Of a stretch of DNA of 64,000 bases, positions 19,389 to 28,826 are shown piece after piece (position 1 is the first letter of the stretch; every line of letters starts with the position of its first letter). Made by a program: the position numbers and the translations under genes. The stretch comes from Deltaproteobacteria bacterium (GTDB taxonomy: Bacteria > Myxococcota > Myxococcia > Myxococcales > 40CM-4-68-19), in contig VBKL01000046.1 of NCBI GenBank assembly GCA_005879805.1, positions 18,139-82,138 of the forward strand, read 5' to 3'. Below the pieces are notes generated by a model. The model searched no databases and was not told the DNA's origin. It was given only the letters and a program-made list of their open reading frames with translations.

Positions 19389-20579
19389 CTACTGGCAATA
19401 GACCGCGGGCTCCCGCAGCGAACTGGGATCCGGGAACGTGTACCAGCCGTTGAGCGCGCTCGAGGGACTCTCGTCTGCGAACCAGGGCAGCATGACGAGT
19501 TGCTGGAAGTGGTACTTGAAACCGTTGAGCGGCACCACGATGGTCGGGAAGTCGTCGAAGGTCGGGCCGTTGCCCTGCGGATCGCCGACCTCGAGGAACG
19601 GGTTGAAGGAGCACTCCGCGCGCGGGTCGTCCTCGGGCGGGTAGCGCCAGGTGGGAACGACGTTGTTGACGAACGGGTCGTTCGCCCACTCCCCGAGCTC
19701 GTGGTTGATGGTGCTGACGTCAGCGAGCAGGTCGCCGAGCTGTTCGGCGCTGAACCAGCTGGTGAAGATGAAGGTCTGCAAGGTCTCGGTGCGATCGTCG
19801 TTCTGCACGGAGAACGCGTCGTGGTAGCCGAGCGCCTCGTTGAAGACGCTGTCCGTGACGAAGATGGGCAGCTCGTCGGGCTTGATGTCCATGAACTGCA
19901 AGATGGTGTGGATCTGCGAGTCCATCGCGTCGAACAGGATCTCGCCGATGAGGTCGTTCGGATCGTCGCTGATCTGGAACAGCGCGCCGATCTCCGGGGT
20001 CACCTCGATGGTGACGGGCTTGGCGACGCGGGGCCGATCCATGATCACGTGCCAGCGGCGCCGCGCGTCCATCTTGTTCCAGAAGGTCGCGCGCTGCATC
20101 TGATCGACGAACTGCCCCGTTCCGTTGACGAACTGCGCGTCGTTGAAGAGCGGCGAGGCGACGATGTTGTTCACCGCGCGGGTCGGCTCGAAGACGCGGT
20201 CCAGGCCCGGTCCGAAGAACACGAAATTCATGCGCAGCGGGACGATCACCGAGCGGAAGGTGGCGGTCTTGCCCGAATCGGGCGGAAAGCCGACCATCGT
20301 GAACGGGACCGTCTGCCCTGTGAACGCGTTGTGGCCGCCCACCGTGAATGAGGAGGCGAAGTGCGGGAACGACTTCACGTCGCCGTCCTGGCGATCGGTC
20401 TTCGACTTCTCGATGCCTGTTCCGTGGCGCTGGCGGGTCGCGGCGCGCAGGCGCACGGCGAGCGTTTCCTTGTCCACCCGCTGGGCCGGCTTGCCGGCGT
20501 TGCGATTGGGCTGGCCCGCGACGACCAGGGCAGGCAGGAGCACGAGGACGGCGAAGACCGCAAAAGTCTTTCTCAGCAC
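19389..20579 (-). CDS. Secreted hypothetical protein
   Basis: Signal peptide MLRKTFAVFAVLVLLPALVVAG; 396 aa uninterrupted; hydrophilic globular composition. Confidence 0.75.
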   Translation of the reverse strand: MLRKTFAVFAVLVLLPALVVAGQPNRNAGKPAQRVDKETLAVRLRAATRQRHGTGIEKSKTDRQDGDVKSFPHFASSFTVGGHNAFTGQTVPFTMVGFPPDSGKTATFRSVIVPLRMNFVFFGPGLDRVFEPTRAVNNIVASPLFNDAQFVNGTGQFVDQMQRATFWNKMDARRRWHVIMDRPRVAKPVTIEVTPEIGALFQISDDPNDLIGEILFDAMDSQIHTILQFMDIKPDELPIFVTDSVFNEALGYHDAFSVQNDDRTETLQTFIFTSWFSAEQLGDLLADVSTINHELGEWANDPFVNNVVPTWRYPPEDDPRAECSFNPFLEVGDPQGNGPTFDDFPTIVVPLNGFKYHFQQLVMLPWFADESPSSALNGWYTFPDPSSLREPAVYCQ

Positions 20580-20699
20580 GAGACGCCTCTGTGTGTGGTT
20601 GGAGAGGAAGGCTTCGAGCGTGTCCCCACACGCTCGGCGCGCATCTTGGCGAAACGCGCCTCGCGAAACAAGAGGGCGGGCGCCATTCCTGCCTACGTC

Positions 20700-21153
20700 T
20701 CAGTCTGCCGCGTCGTTCCTCTCGACGAGAGGCTCTCCGGCGGCGTTGGGAGCGCCCGACGAGGCGCATCCGGCGTTGGCAGTCGCCGTCCGTGTGCCGC
20801 TACAAATCGACCAGAGATCGAGGGTGTCGTCGGCGTCGATCTGGCCCTGCGCCATTCCGGTCCAGACGGCAGGCCCCGCCGTCGAGGTCTCGCCGCCTCC
20901 GTTTCCCGGCCCGGAATTGCCGCCGCCACCGCCTCTGCCGCCGCCCGGGAATGGATGGATGCCGGGCAGGGTCAAGCCGCAGGGGGAGGTCGCCGGCTCC
21001 TGGTTGATCCGCGTCGCGCCAAAGATCAGGGGATCTTGGTACCGGAACGAATCGAACTCCACGGCGGTGTTGTCCGGGGCCGAGACGGTCGGCGCGGCGC
21101 TGCGATTCTCCTGCGTCCCGCCCTGGCCCGATGAGGGTGAATCCTCTTCGCAT
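20700..21153 (-). pseudogene. Type IV pilin-like remnant: prepilin cleavage motif out of frame with C-terminal region, TM helix missing
   Basis: MRRGFTLI at 21153-21130, then GPGRDAGESQRR in that frame; C-terminal pilin-like sequence in another frame (FDSFRYQDPLIFGATRINQEP...AQGQIDADDTLDLWSICSG...GEPLVERND). Confidence 0.5.
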
Positions 21154-21430
21154 GTCGTTCCGGCCCCCGGTACGACGACGCAAACGCGCGCATGATGGGC
21201 GCAACCCCCCCCTTCGGTAAAGTGCGGATTTTTACGGCCAGCGACGAACGACTCGGATCCCGGATCCGCGCATGGCATCGTGCGTCGGTAATCGTAAAAT
21301 CGAACGACACACGCTCGTTTTGCAACGTTTAGCGGGCGCGGCGGGAAAATTCTCAGGGGCTTCTCATCCGCCGTGACGGCCGTCACCTCCGGGCGCTGGC
21401 GTACCGCGACGGACGTAGTAAGCTCATGCC

Positions 21431-21679
21431 GTGGCCTGGTCGATCGGAATCGTCGCGACGCATCTGGAGTCCGTCCCCGTCGCCGTGCTCTCGCGGCTCA
21501 AACAGCGGCTCGCCGAGATCGGAGTCTCGCTCGATGCCCTGAACCGCGAGAGCCCGCTCTGGGACTCGCTGCGCGAAAGCCCGATGCGGCTCCACGTCGG
21601 CGGGTGGTGCTTCCTCTACCGCATCGACCGCTCGGAGAAAGCGATCGCGGTGATCGACTCGTTCGAAGTGCCCACCTGA
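21431..21679 (+). CDS. Small protein, possibly RelE/ParE-like fold
   Basis: 82 aa, GTG start; C-terminal RLHVGGWCFLYRIDRSEKAIAVIDSFEV resembles RelE-type strands; no antitoxin seen next to it. Confidence 0.4.
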   Translation: MAWSIGIVATHLESVPVAVLSRLKQRLAEIGVSLDALNRESPLWDSLRESPMRLHVGGWCFLYRIDRSEKAIAVIDSFEVPT

Positions 21680-21689
21680 TCGAGGCCGC

Positions 21690-23783
21690 TCACCAGATGC
21701 GAACGCGGTCTCGGGGCGCGAGGTACAGCCTCTCGCCCGGCTTCACCGAGAAGGCGTCGTACCAGGGGTCGAGGTTGCGGACCGTATCGGCCCGGTACTC
21801 GTCGGGAGCGTGCCCGTCGACGACCACCCGTTGCCGCATCGCCGGTTCGCGCAGCTTCTGCCGCCAGCTCTGGGCGAAGCTGAGGAAGAACTGCTGATCG
21901 CCCGTGAAGCCCTGGACGGGCTTCGCCTCCTTCCCTCCCAGCGAGAGGCGGTACGCGTCGTAGGCGGCGGACAGCCCGGCGACGTCGGCGATGTTCTCGC
22001 TGATGGTCAGCTTGCCGTTCACGGCCAGATCAGGGAACGGCCGGTAGCCATCGTATTGCTTCACGAGCTGCTCGGAGGAGGCCTTGAAATGGGCGAAGTC
22101 CGCCTGGGTCCACCAGTTGTCGAGGCGGCCCTTGTCGTCGAAGAGCGCCCCCTGGTCGTCGAAGCTGTGGCTGATCTCGTGGCCGATGGTCGCGCCGGCC
22201 GCGCCGTAGTCCATCACCGCCGGCCGCTGCGGGTCGAAGTAAGGTGGCTGGAGGATCGCCGCGGGGAAGTTCATCGCGTTCATGGCGGGCAGGTTGACCG
22301 CATTGACGAGCTGCGCGTTCATCACCCACTCGTCCCGATCGACCGGGCGGCCGAGCTTCGCCAGATCCTGGCGGTAGTCGAAGAGCGAGCCGCGCTGCGC
22401 GTTCCCGAGCGCGTCGCCCCGCAAAACCTCGAGCCCCGAGTAGTCGCGCCACTTGTTCGGATAGCCGACGCCGACCTTGAGGACCGCGAGCTTCGCCTTC
22501 GCCTTGGCCTTGGTCTCGGGCGCCATCCACTCGAGCGCGTCGATGCGGCGGGAGAAGGCAGCGAGGATGTTGCGCACCATCTCCTCGGCGCGGGCCTTCT
22601 CGGCGGGCGGGAAGTAGCGCTCGACGTACATCTTGCCGACCACCTCGCCGAGCGCGGCGTCGGTGGCGGTGACTGCGCGCTTCCAGCGCTCGCGGAGCTT
22701 GGGCGTCCCGGTCAAGGTCGTTCCGTAGAAGGCGAAGCCCTCCTCGACGAATGCGCGGGGGAGCACGTTCCCGTAACGCTCGACCGCGCGGAGCGTCAGG
22801 TAGTCCTTCCAGGTCTCGAGCGGCACCTTGCGTACGAGCGCGGAGATGCCGGTCACCGCGCTCGGGTGCCAGACCACGAACCTCGTCTGACTCCCGAGGT
22901 TCGCGGCAGAAAAGAAGGACTGCCAGTCGAGACCCGGCGCCTTGGTATCGAAATCCTGCCGCGACCAGTGGTTGTTGCCCTTGAGCACGTCTTCGGAGTC
23001 GGCGCGGCTCACGTGCGCCTGCGCGATCTGGTGCTCGAGATCGAAGATGCGCGACGCCTCGTCGTCGGGGTTGTCGATGCGGGCGAGCGCCAGGATCCTG
23101 GCGAGGTGCTGCCGGTACTTGTTGCGGATGTCGTTCATCCGTGCAGAGCCGTCGAGGTAGTAGTCGCGGTCCGGCATCCCGAGCCCGCCCTGGAGCAAGA
23201 ACGGTGAGTAATGGCTCGGGTCGTCGAGGTCCTGCGCCACCCAGAGGCCGAAGATGTTGTCGGTATAGAAGTTGGTGGAGTTGAGGACGTCCACGTCGGT
23301 CCGCAGCGTGCCGCCGAGGTAGCGCGCGAGGCTCGCCGGATCGGAGATGGCCGCGATCTGCTGCAGGAGCGGTTGCAGCGGAGCGAGGCCTTTCGACTCG
23401 ATGCCGTCCTCGTCCATGTAGCTTGCGTAGTAGTCGCCGACCTTGGCGGCGTCGGAACCCTTCGGTGCCGCTTTGGCCGCCTCGGCGATGAGGTCGGCGG
23501 TTCGCTTGCCCGTCACCTCGGCGAGCATTTCCCCGGATCCCCAGGTGCTGCGATCGGCGGGGATCTCGGTGCTCTTCACCCAGTTGCCATTCGCATACGC
23601 AAAGAAGTCGTCACCGGGTGCGACGGACTTGTCGATGCCGGCGAGGTCGATACCGCTCGACTTCGCGCCGTCGCTGGTGGATGCGGCCTGCGGACGCACC
23701 TCGGGAGCAGATTTCTTGCAGGAGGCAGCGGCGGCGAGCGCAACGACGAGGGCAAAGGCAACGGAGCGAAGGCACTCGTTCAT
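21690..23783 (-). CDS. M13 family metallopeptidase (neprilysin/PepO-like)
   Basis: IGHEISHSFDDQGALFDDKG (HExxH); ENIADVAGLSAAYDAY; GFTGDQQFFLSFAQSW. Confidence 0.96.
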   Translation of the reverse strand: MNECLRSVAFALVVALAAAASCKKSAPEVRPQAASTSDGAKSSGIDLAGIDKSVAPGDDFFAYANGNWVKSTEIPADRSTWGSGEMLAEVTGKRTADLIAEAAKAAPKGSDAAKVGDYYASYMDEDGIESKGLAPLQPLLQQIAAISDPASLARYLGGTLRTDVDVLNSTNFYTDNIFGLWVAQDLDDPSHYSPFLLQGGLGMPDRDYYLDGSARMNDIRNKYRQHLARILALARIDNPDDEASRIFDLEHQIAQAHVSRADSEDVLKGNNHWSRQDFDTKAPGLDWQSFFSAANLGSQTRFVVWHPSAVTGISALVRKVPLETWKDYLTLRAVERYGNVLPRAFVEEGFAFYGTTLTGTPKLRERWKRAVTATDAALGEVVGKMYVERYFPPAEKARAEEMVRNILAAFSRRIDALEWMAPETKAKAKAKLAVLKVGVGYPNKWRDYSGLEVLRGDALGNAQRGSLFDYRQDLAKLGRPVDRDEWVMNAQLVNAVNLPAMNAMNFPAAILQPPYFDPQRPAVMDYGAAGATIGHEISHSFDDQGALFDDKGRLDNWWTQADFAHFKASSEQLVKQYDGYRPFPDLAVNGKLTISENIADVAGLSAAYDAYRLSLGGKEAKPVQGFTGDQQFFLSFAQSWRQKLREPAMRQRVVVDGHAPDEYRADTVRNLDPWYDAFSVKPGERLYLAPRDRVRIW

Positions 23784-23837
23784 GGTCTTTTCCCTGTAGG
23801 CAATCATCGAGAACGGACGTGAACGGGCTTTATTTCT

Positions 23838-25946
23838 TCAAACCTTGCGCACGGTGACCGGAATGCCGCTGAAGGCCGCGTTTCCCGAAAGCGCGTCGAT
23901 CGCCTGCTCGTCGGTCAGGTCGTTCAGGCTCGCTCCCGGGTGCGCGCGGGCGACGGAAAGCGCGGCGCCCTCCCGGGCATGTCCCCAGCCGTGCGGGAGG
24001 CTCACCACGCCGCGGAACAGATCGTCGGTGAGCGCGACGGGCACTTCGACCTTGCCCACCCTCGATTCGACCGTGGCATTGCCGCCCGCGACGACGCCCC
24101 GCGCCGCTGCGTCCTCCGGGTGCATGTAGAGCACGCAGCCGGGCGGACCTTTCACGAGCCGGTGGCTGTTGTGCATCCAGGAGTTGTTGCTGCGCAGCGC
24201 CCGCCGGCCGATGAGGACGAGGCCGTTCGGCTTCTCGGAAAGGCTGGCCTCCAGGCGGCCCAGGTCGTCGAGAAAGAGCTTTGGAGCGAGCGCGATCCGC
24301 TTGTCGCGAGTCCCGAGCCTTCCCGGAAGTTGCGGCCGGAGCGGCCCGAGATCGATTCCGTGGGGATTCTTCAGAAGCTTCCGGAGCGAGAGACGGTGCG
24401 GGCCAAACCGCAGCATCAGATCGAGCACCCGCCTCGCGCCGAGGAGGCGGCTCGCCCGCAAGGTCAGGCCGAGCCCGCGTCCGCGCTTGCCTCCGCCGTG
24501 GCGGCGCACCGACATGGCCAGATCGAGCAGGACCTCGAAATCGCCGCGCACGCCCCGGGGCGGCCGCACGAGCGGCCTGGCGTAACGGGCCGCGTTGCGC
24601 ACCGCCAGCGCATAGAAGGCGAGATCGTAGTGGTCGCGCTCGAAGCCGAAGCTGGTCGGGAGGATGAGGTTCGCGTGGCGAGTAGTCTCGTTGCGGTACA
24701 GATCGATCGAGACCATGAAGTCGAGCTTGGAGAGCGCCCGATCGAGACGCGCTCCGTTCGGAGTCGACAGGACCGGATTGCCCGCGAAGGTGACGAGGGC
24801 ACGGATGCGTCCGTCTCCTTCCGTGTCGATCTCCTCGGCGAGGGTCGCGGCGGGAAGCTCGCCGCCGAATTCCGGCAGCCCGCGCACCCGGCTCTTCCAC
24901 ACGCCGAAATGACCGCGATCGCGGGTGCGGCTGGCGAGATCGATCAGATCGGCGGCAGGCGTGGTGAAGAGGAACCCCCCTTCGCGATCGAGGTTCCCGG
25001 TGACCGCGTTGAGCGCCACGATGAGCCAGGAGGTGAGCCCGCCGAACGCCTGCGTGCAGGTACCCACCCTGCCGTACGCGACCGCGGAAGGAGCGGCGGC
25101 GAAGTCCCGCGCGAGCTTGCGGATCTCGTTCGCGCCGATGCCCGTTCGCGCCGCGACCCTCTCGGGCGGGAACCGCTGCGCCGCCTCTTGCAAGAGCGGA
25201 AGCCCGTCGGTGAACGGCTTCAGGTGCCCGAGGCCGACGCGCTGCTCGGCGAAGAGCACGTGGAGCATCGCGAGCAGCAGGAGCGCGTCGGTGCCGGGAC
25301 GGATGGGCAGATAGCGCGTCGCCTCCTGCGCGGTCTCGGTGCGACGCGGATCCACCACCACCAGCTCGCCGCCCCGCTTCTTGAGCTCGTCGAGCCTTCG
25401 CGAGATCCCGCCCGCGGTCATCAGGCTGCCGTTCGAGGCGAGGGGATTGGCGCCGAGCATGAGGAAGAAGCTGGTCCGGTCGACGTCGGGGATCGGCAAC
25501 AGGAGCTGGTGCCCGAACATCTCCAGCGACGCGAGCATGGCTGGAAGCTGATCGACGGAGGTGGCGGAGAAGCGCGACCTGGTGCCCATCGCGCGGTTGA
25601 AGAGCGGCGTCGCGAGCAGCGCCGCGTACGAATGGACGCTTGGATTCCCGAGATACACGCCGACGGCATTACGGCCGTATTTGCGCTGCACCTCGGCGAT
25701 CCGTGCTCCCGCCTGTTCCAGCGCCGCTTTCCAGGAAATGGCACGGAACGCATCGCCTTCCCGGCGCTGCGGCTCGCGGATCCTGTCGGCGTCGTCCTGC
25801 ACGTCGAAGATGGCAGCCGCCTTCGGGCAGATGTGGCCGCGGCTGAAGGGATCGTCCGGATCGCCCCGCACCGAGCGCGTCTCGACGTCGACGGTGAGGC
25901 CGCAGACCGCTTCGCACAGCATGCAGGTATGGAATCGTTGAGCCAT
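23838..25946 (-). CDS. Molybdopterin-dependent oxidoreductase (DMSO reductase family)
   Basis: 4Fe-4S motif CMLCEAVC...HICPKA; ANPLASNGS; C-terminal RGVVAGGNATVESRVGKVEVPV...LNDLTDEQAIDALSGNAAFSGIPVTVRKV. Confidence 0.93.
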   Translation of the reverse strand: MAQRFHTCMLCEAVCGLTVDVETRSVRGDPDDPFSRGHICPKAAAIFDVQDDADRIREPQRREGDAFRAISWKAALEQAGARIAEVQRKYGRNAVGVYLGNPSVHSYAALLATPLFNRAMGTRSRFSATSVDQLPAMLASLEMFGHQLLLPIPDVDRTSFFLMLGANPLASNGSLMTAGGISRRLDELKKRGGELVVVDPRRTETAQEATRYLPIRPGTDALLLLAMLHVLFAEQRVGLGHLKPFTDGLPLLQEAAQRFPPERVAARTGIGANEIRKLARDFAAAPSAVAYGRVGTCTQAFGGLTSWLIVALNAVTGNLDREGGFLFTTPAADLIDLASRTRDRGHFGVWKSRVRGLPEFGGELPAATLAEEIDTEGDGRIRALVTFAGNPVLSTPNGARLDRALSKLDFMVSIDLYRNETTRHANLILPTSFGFERDHYDLAFYALAVRNAARYARPLVRPPRGVRGDFEVLLDLAMSVRRHGGGKRGRGLGLTLRASRLLGARRVLDLMLRFGPHRLSLRKLLKNPHGIDLGPLRPQLPGRLGTRDKRIALAPKLFLDDLGRLEASLSEKPNGLVLIGRRALRSNNSWMHNSHRLVKGPPGCVLYMHPEDAAARGVVAGGNATVESRVGKVEVPVALTDDLFRGVVSLPHGWGHAREGAALSVARAHPGASLNDLTDEQAIDALSGNAAFSGIPVTVRKV

Positions 25947-26007
25947 GGAGACGCCCCCCGGGGCGGCGGACCTTAACACGCCCCTTTCCGCGCTATGCTG
26001 GCAAGCC

Positions 26008-27246
26008 GTGCGGCAAAGGGCTGCTACCTCGGCGGTAATCGGAATCGCGCTGGCGATGAGCGTCGGCCTGCCGTCCGCGGCGCAAGAGCAGGGCCGCAAG
26101 CCCTCGCTCGCGGTACTCGACTTCGCCGTGTCGGACCATAGCCCGCTCCCGGATCCGGCGGCAGTGCGGGCCAATCTCGCGGCGAGCGGAAAGACGCCCG
26201 CGGATTGGCTGGTGCAGGCGCTCTCCTCCTACGAGGCGTACCAGCTCGTCGATCGCTCCCGCGTCGCCGCGGCCGTGCAGGGCGAGTGCTCGGCAGCGAC
26301 CTGTGCGCTGGAGACGGGAAAGGTCCTGGGCGCCTCGCGCGTCGTTTACGGGACCATCATCAAGGTGAGCCGACTCATCTGGTATGCGGATGCGGCGCTC
26401 CTGGACGTCGCGGCGGGCAAGGTCCTGCGCAGCGAGGAATTGGAGATCAAGGGAAACATCGCCCAGCTCTTGCCGCGGGCGATGCCCTCGATGGCGCGGC
26501 GCCTGGCCGCGGCCGATCCGTTGCTCGCGAAGCGCCATCTCGATCGCAAGCGCCTGAGCGCGGTGGAGGTGCGGGCGTTCCTGGCGGCGACGAGCGACAA
26601 TCCCCCGCCCGATCTCACCGATCTCGACCTCTCCGGACTGGACCTCGCGGGAGTGGATTTCAAGCGCGCCGATCTCTCCCGCTCGAGCCTCGCTCGCGCC
26701 CGGCTGCGGGGAGCGCGCATGTTCGCCGTGAAGCTGGTCGACGCGACCGCGAGCGGCGCAGACCTCGAGGGCGCCGTGCTCGACCTCGGCGTCCTCGAGC
26801 GAGCCGACCTGACCGGCGCCGATCTGCGGAAGGCCAGCCTCTACGCCTCGATCCTCACCGGCGCGATCCTCGACGATGCAGACCTGCGCGGGGCCCGGGT
26901 GATCGCCCCGATGACCGGCGCACGTCTCTCACGCGCGAAGCTCGCGGATGCCGACCTCGGAGCCGATCGCGGGAACCAACCGATGGGGATCATGCGCACG
27001 GACGCGACCTCCAGCGATCTCTCGGGCGCCGACCTCTCCGGCGCGAATCTGCGCAAGGTGAACTTCACCCGCGCCGACTTGAGCGGCGCCGATCTCACCG
27101 GCGCCGACGTGACCGGCGCCGACTTCAGCGGGGCGAATCTGCGCTCGGTCCGAGGGCGCTCGCGGATGCGGGGAGCTTCCCAGGCGAAGAACCTGCCTCC
27201 GCCGGAAGCCGCCGATCCTGAAGTTGCCGGCGACGGCAAGCGATGA
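26008..27246 (+). CDS. Exported protein: CsgG/TolB-like N-terminal domain fused to pentapeptide repeats
   Basis: SLAVLDFAV...YQLVDRSRVAAAVQGECSAATCALETGKVLGASRVVYGTI; then multiple A(D/N)LxG repeats from about 26600. Confidence 0.85.
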   Translation: MRQRAATSAVIGIALAMSVGLPSAAQEQGRKPSLAVLDFAVSDHSPLPDPAAVRANLAASGKTPADWLVQALSSYEAYQLVDRSRVAAAVQGECSAATCALETGKVLGASRVVYGTIIKVSRLIWYADAALLDVAAGKVLRSEELEIKGNIAQLLPRAMPSMARRLAAADPLLAKRHLDRKRLSAVEVRAFLAATSDNPPPDLTDLDLSGLDLAGVDFKRADLSRSSLARARLRGARMFAVKLVDATASGADLEGAVLDLGVLERADLTGADLRKASLYASILTGAILDDADLRGARVIAPMTGARLSRAKLADADLGADRGNQPMGIMRTDATSSDLSGADLSGANLRKVNFTRADLSGADLTGADVTGADFSGANLRSVRGRSRMRGASQAKNLPPPEAADPEVAGDGKR

Positions 27247-27637
27247 GCCCGATGAACCCGAGGCCGCAGAACGCCGCGGGTGCCAGCGGGGGCGGCTCAC
27301 TCCCGATCTTGATTCCACCGTTCTTGCCCACCTCGAGCGCGAAAGCAGAGAGCACCTGCGCCGCTTTGCGCGCCGGATGTCCGCCCGAATGGAACCAGAC
27401 GCCCAGCGTCCCGACCAGGATGGCGGCGGCGAAGAGGGCGCGCAGGACTTCCCGCCCGCCCCGGCGGAAGCGGACGAGCGCGGCAGAACCGGCGACGAGA
27501 AGCAGCGCAGCGTAGGCGATCGGGAGCCAGGCCACCCACGTCTCGCCGAGCACTTCCCGGTGTTCGAAGCGGATCTCGGCAAGGAGCATCGCCGCCCCGC
27601 CCAGCACTCCCGCGACGACCGACTCTTCAGCGTCCAT
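27125..27637 (-). CDS. Small integral membrane protein
   Basis: MDAEESVVAGVLGGAAMLLAEIRFEHREVLGETWVAWLPIAYAALLLVAGSAALVRF; several TM-like segments; overlaps 3' end of convergent gene. Confidence 0.55.
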   Translation of the reverse strand: MDAEESVVAGVLGGAAMLLAEIRFEHREVLGETWVAWLPIAYAALLLVAGSAALVRFRRGGREVLRALFAAAILVGTLGVWFHSGGHPARKAAQVLSAFALEVGKNGGIKIGSEPPPLAPAAFCGLGFIGLIACRRRQLQDRRLPAEAGSSPGKLPASASALGPSADSPR

Positions 27638-28718
27638 CGCGGGCCTCCTTGCGGGGCCTGACCACCATCGTTCCCGCCATCTCCTCGTGCCCGGTCCCGC
27701 AGAAGATGTCGCAGTGGAAAAGGAAGGTGCCGGCCTTTTCCGGGACGAAACGGACCTGCGCCGTCTTGCCTGGCTCGACGTCGATGCGCAGGCCGAGATC
27801 CGGGATGGTGAATCCATGATCCTCGCGCCCGATCGCGATCTCGCGCAGGCGGTAGTCGGGAGCGCGGGGGTCGGTATCCACGTCCCGGAATCCCAGCCCG
27901 CGTCCGGGATGCGCCGCGTCCCAGGGGAGCGGCGTTCGCTTCGGCTGCGATCCAGGGACGGGAAGCGGGAACACCAGCGACCGCGCGGCGTGGTGCGCGA
28001 TGTGATCGGTCATCTGGTGATGCTCCTGGTGGATGTGGCCGTAGAAGACCGTGACGTGTGGATACGCGTGGAGCACGTCGATGGCGCGCGATCCGTCCCC
28101 CGTGGTCCAGTCCCAGTCCGGCTTGAGGTCGAAGAGCGGCCGATGCGTGAAGACGACGATCGGCTTCTCTTTCGGGATCGCCTTGAGATCGCGGCTCAGC
28201 CAGTCGATCTGGGCATCGCCGAGGATGCCTTTCGGATCGGAGACGTTGTCGAGCGCGATGAAGTGCACGCCCTTGTGGTCGAACGTGTAGCGAAGCGATC
28301 CGAAGTTCTCCTGGTAGGCCTGGCCGCGGTCGAGCGACGCGTCGTGCTCGCCCGCCATCAGCCGCACGGCGGGAACGCGCAGCTTGGCGGCATGCGCGCG
28401 GAACCCGGCCATGCGGCGCCGGCGCTCGGCGTCGTCGTCCGTCGTGTGCGTCAGATCACCCGTGAAGATGACGAAGTCGGGAGCTTGCGGCAGCGCGTTC
28501 ACCAGCTCCACCGCGCGGGGCAGCTCGATCGCGGCCTCGGGATTCGCCGGACCCTTGTAGCCCCAGTGCGTGTCGGAGAGCTGTACGAAGTAGAAGTCCT
28601 CGGAAGCGGCAGGCTTGGGACGATCGGCCGAGGCGCACGCCTCGAGAAGCCCCGAAGCGAAGACGACGCCCCCGACCCCTGCCAACTGGAGAAACTCGCG
28701 CCTCGTCCTCTGTGCCAT
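27627..28718 (-). CDS. TAT-exported calcineurin-like metallophosphoesterase with C-terminal CuA-type cupredoxin segment
   Basis: TAT leader RTRREFLQLAGVGGVVFASG; QLSDTHWG, FTGDLTH, GEHD, YGHIHQEHH; C-terminal DHGFTIPDLGLRIDVEPGKTAQVRFVPEKAGTFLFHCDIFCGTGHEEM (C-x3-C-x3-H-x2-M). Confidence 0.88.
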   Translation of the reverse strand: MAQRTRREFLQLAGVGGVVFASGLLEACASADRPKPAASEDFYFVQLSDTHWGYKGPANPEAAIELPRAVELVNALPQAPDFVIFTGDLTHTTDDDAERRRRMAGFRAHAAKLRVPAVRLMAGEHDASLDRGQAYQENFGSLRYTFDHKGVHFIALDNVSDPKGILGDAQIDWLSRDLKAIPKEKPIVVFTHRPLFDLKPDWDWTTGDGSRAIDVLHAYPHVTVFYGHIHQEHHQMTDHIAHHAARSLVFPLPVPGSQPKRTPLPWDAAHPGRGLGFRDVDTDPRAPDYRLREIAIGREDHGFTIPDLGLRIDVEPGKTAQVRFVPEKAGTFLFHCDIFCGTGHEEMAGTMVVRPRKEARDGR

Positions 28719-28759
28719 TCCGATCCTCCTTGCGCGGCCGCTCGCCGTGCGCAATGGCA

Positions 28760-28784
28760 GACCGGGCTTTCCGTCCGTTGTTCC
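28760..28784 (-). promoter_or_regulatory. Putative ECF-sigma promoter of metallophosphoesterase gene: GGAACAA-N15-GTC
   Basis: Motif read directly on minus strand upstream of ATG 28718; RBS AAGGAGG present. Confidence 0.4.
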
Positions 28785-28788
28785 GGCG

Positions 28789-28814
28789 GGAATAACCGGA
28801 GGCCAGGGCCAGTC
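28789..28814 (+). promoter_or_regulatory. Putative ECF-sigma promoter: GGAATAA-N16-GTC
   Basis: Read directly upstream of sigma gene; same motif and spacing at 30128-30153. Confidence 0.45.
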
Positions 28815-28826
28815 TGCCCAGGCACG

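Noticed and set aside
21431-21679. Possible toxin-antitoxin module
   Set aside because: Only a weak RelE/ParE-like C-terminus; no antitoxin-like partner ORF adjacent.
23940-25976. 678-aa plus-strand ORF opposite the molybdopterin oxidoreductase
   Set aside because: Shadow ORF; Fe-S and molybdopterin motifs lie on the minus strand.
26600-27160. Repetitive gccgaY-rich DNA considered as an array
   Set aside because: Explained by in-frame pentapeptide repeats A(D/N)LxG.
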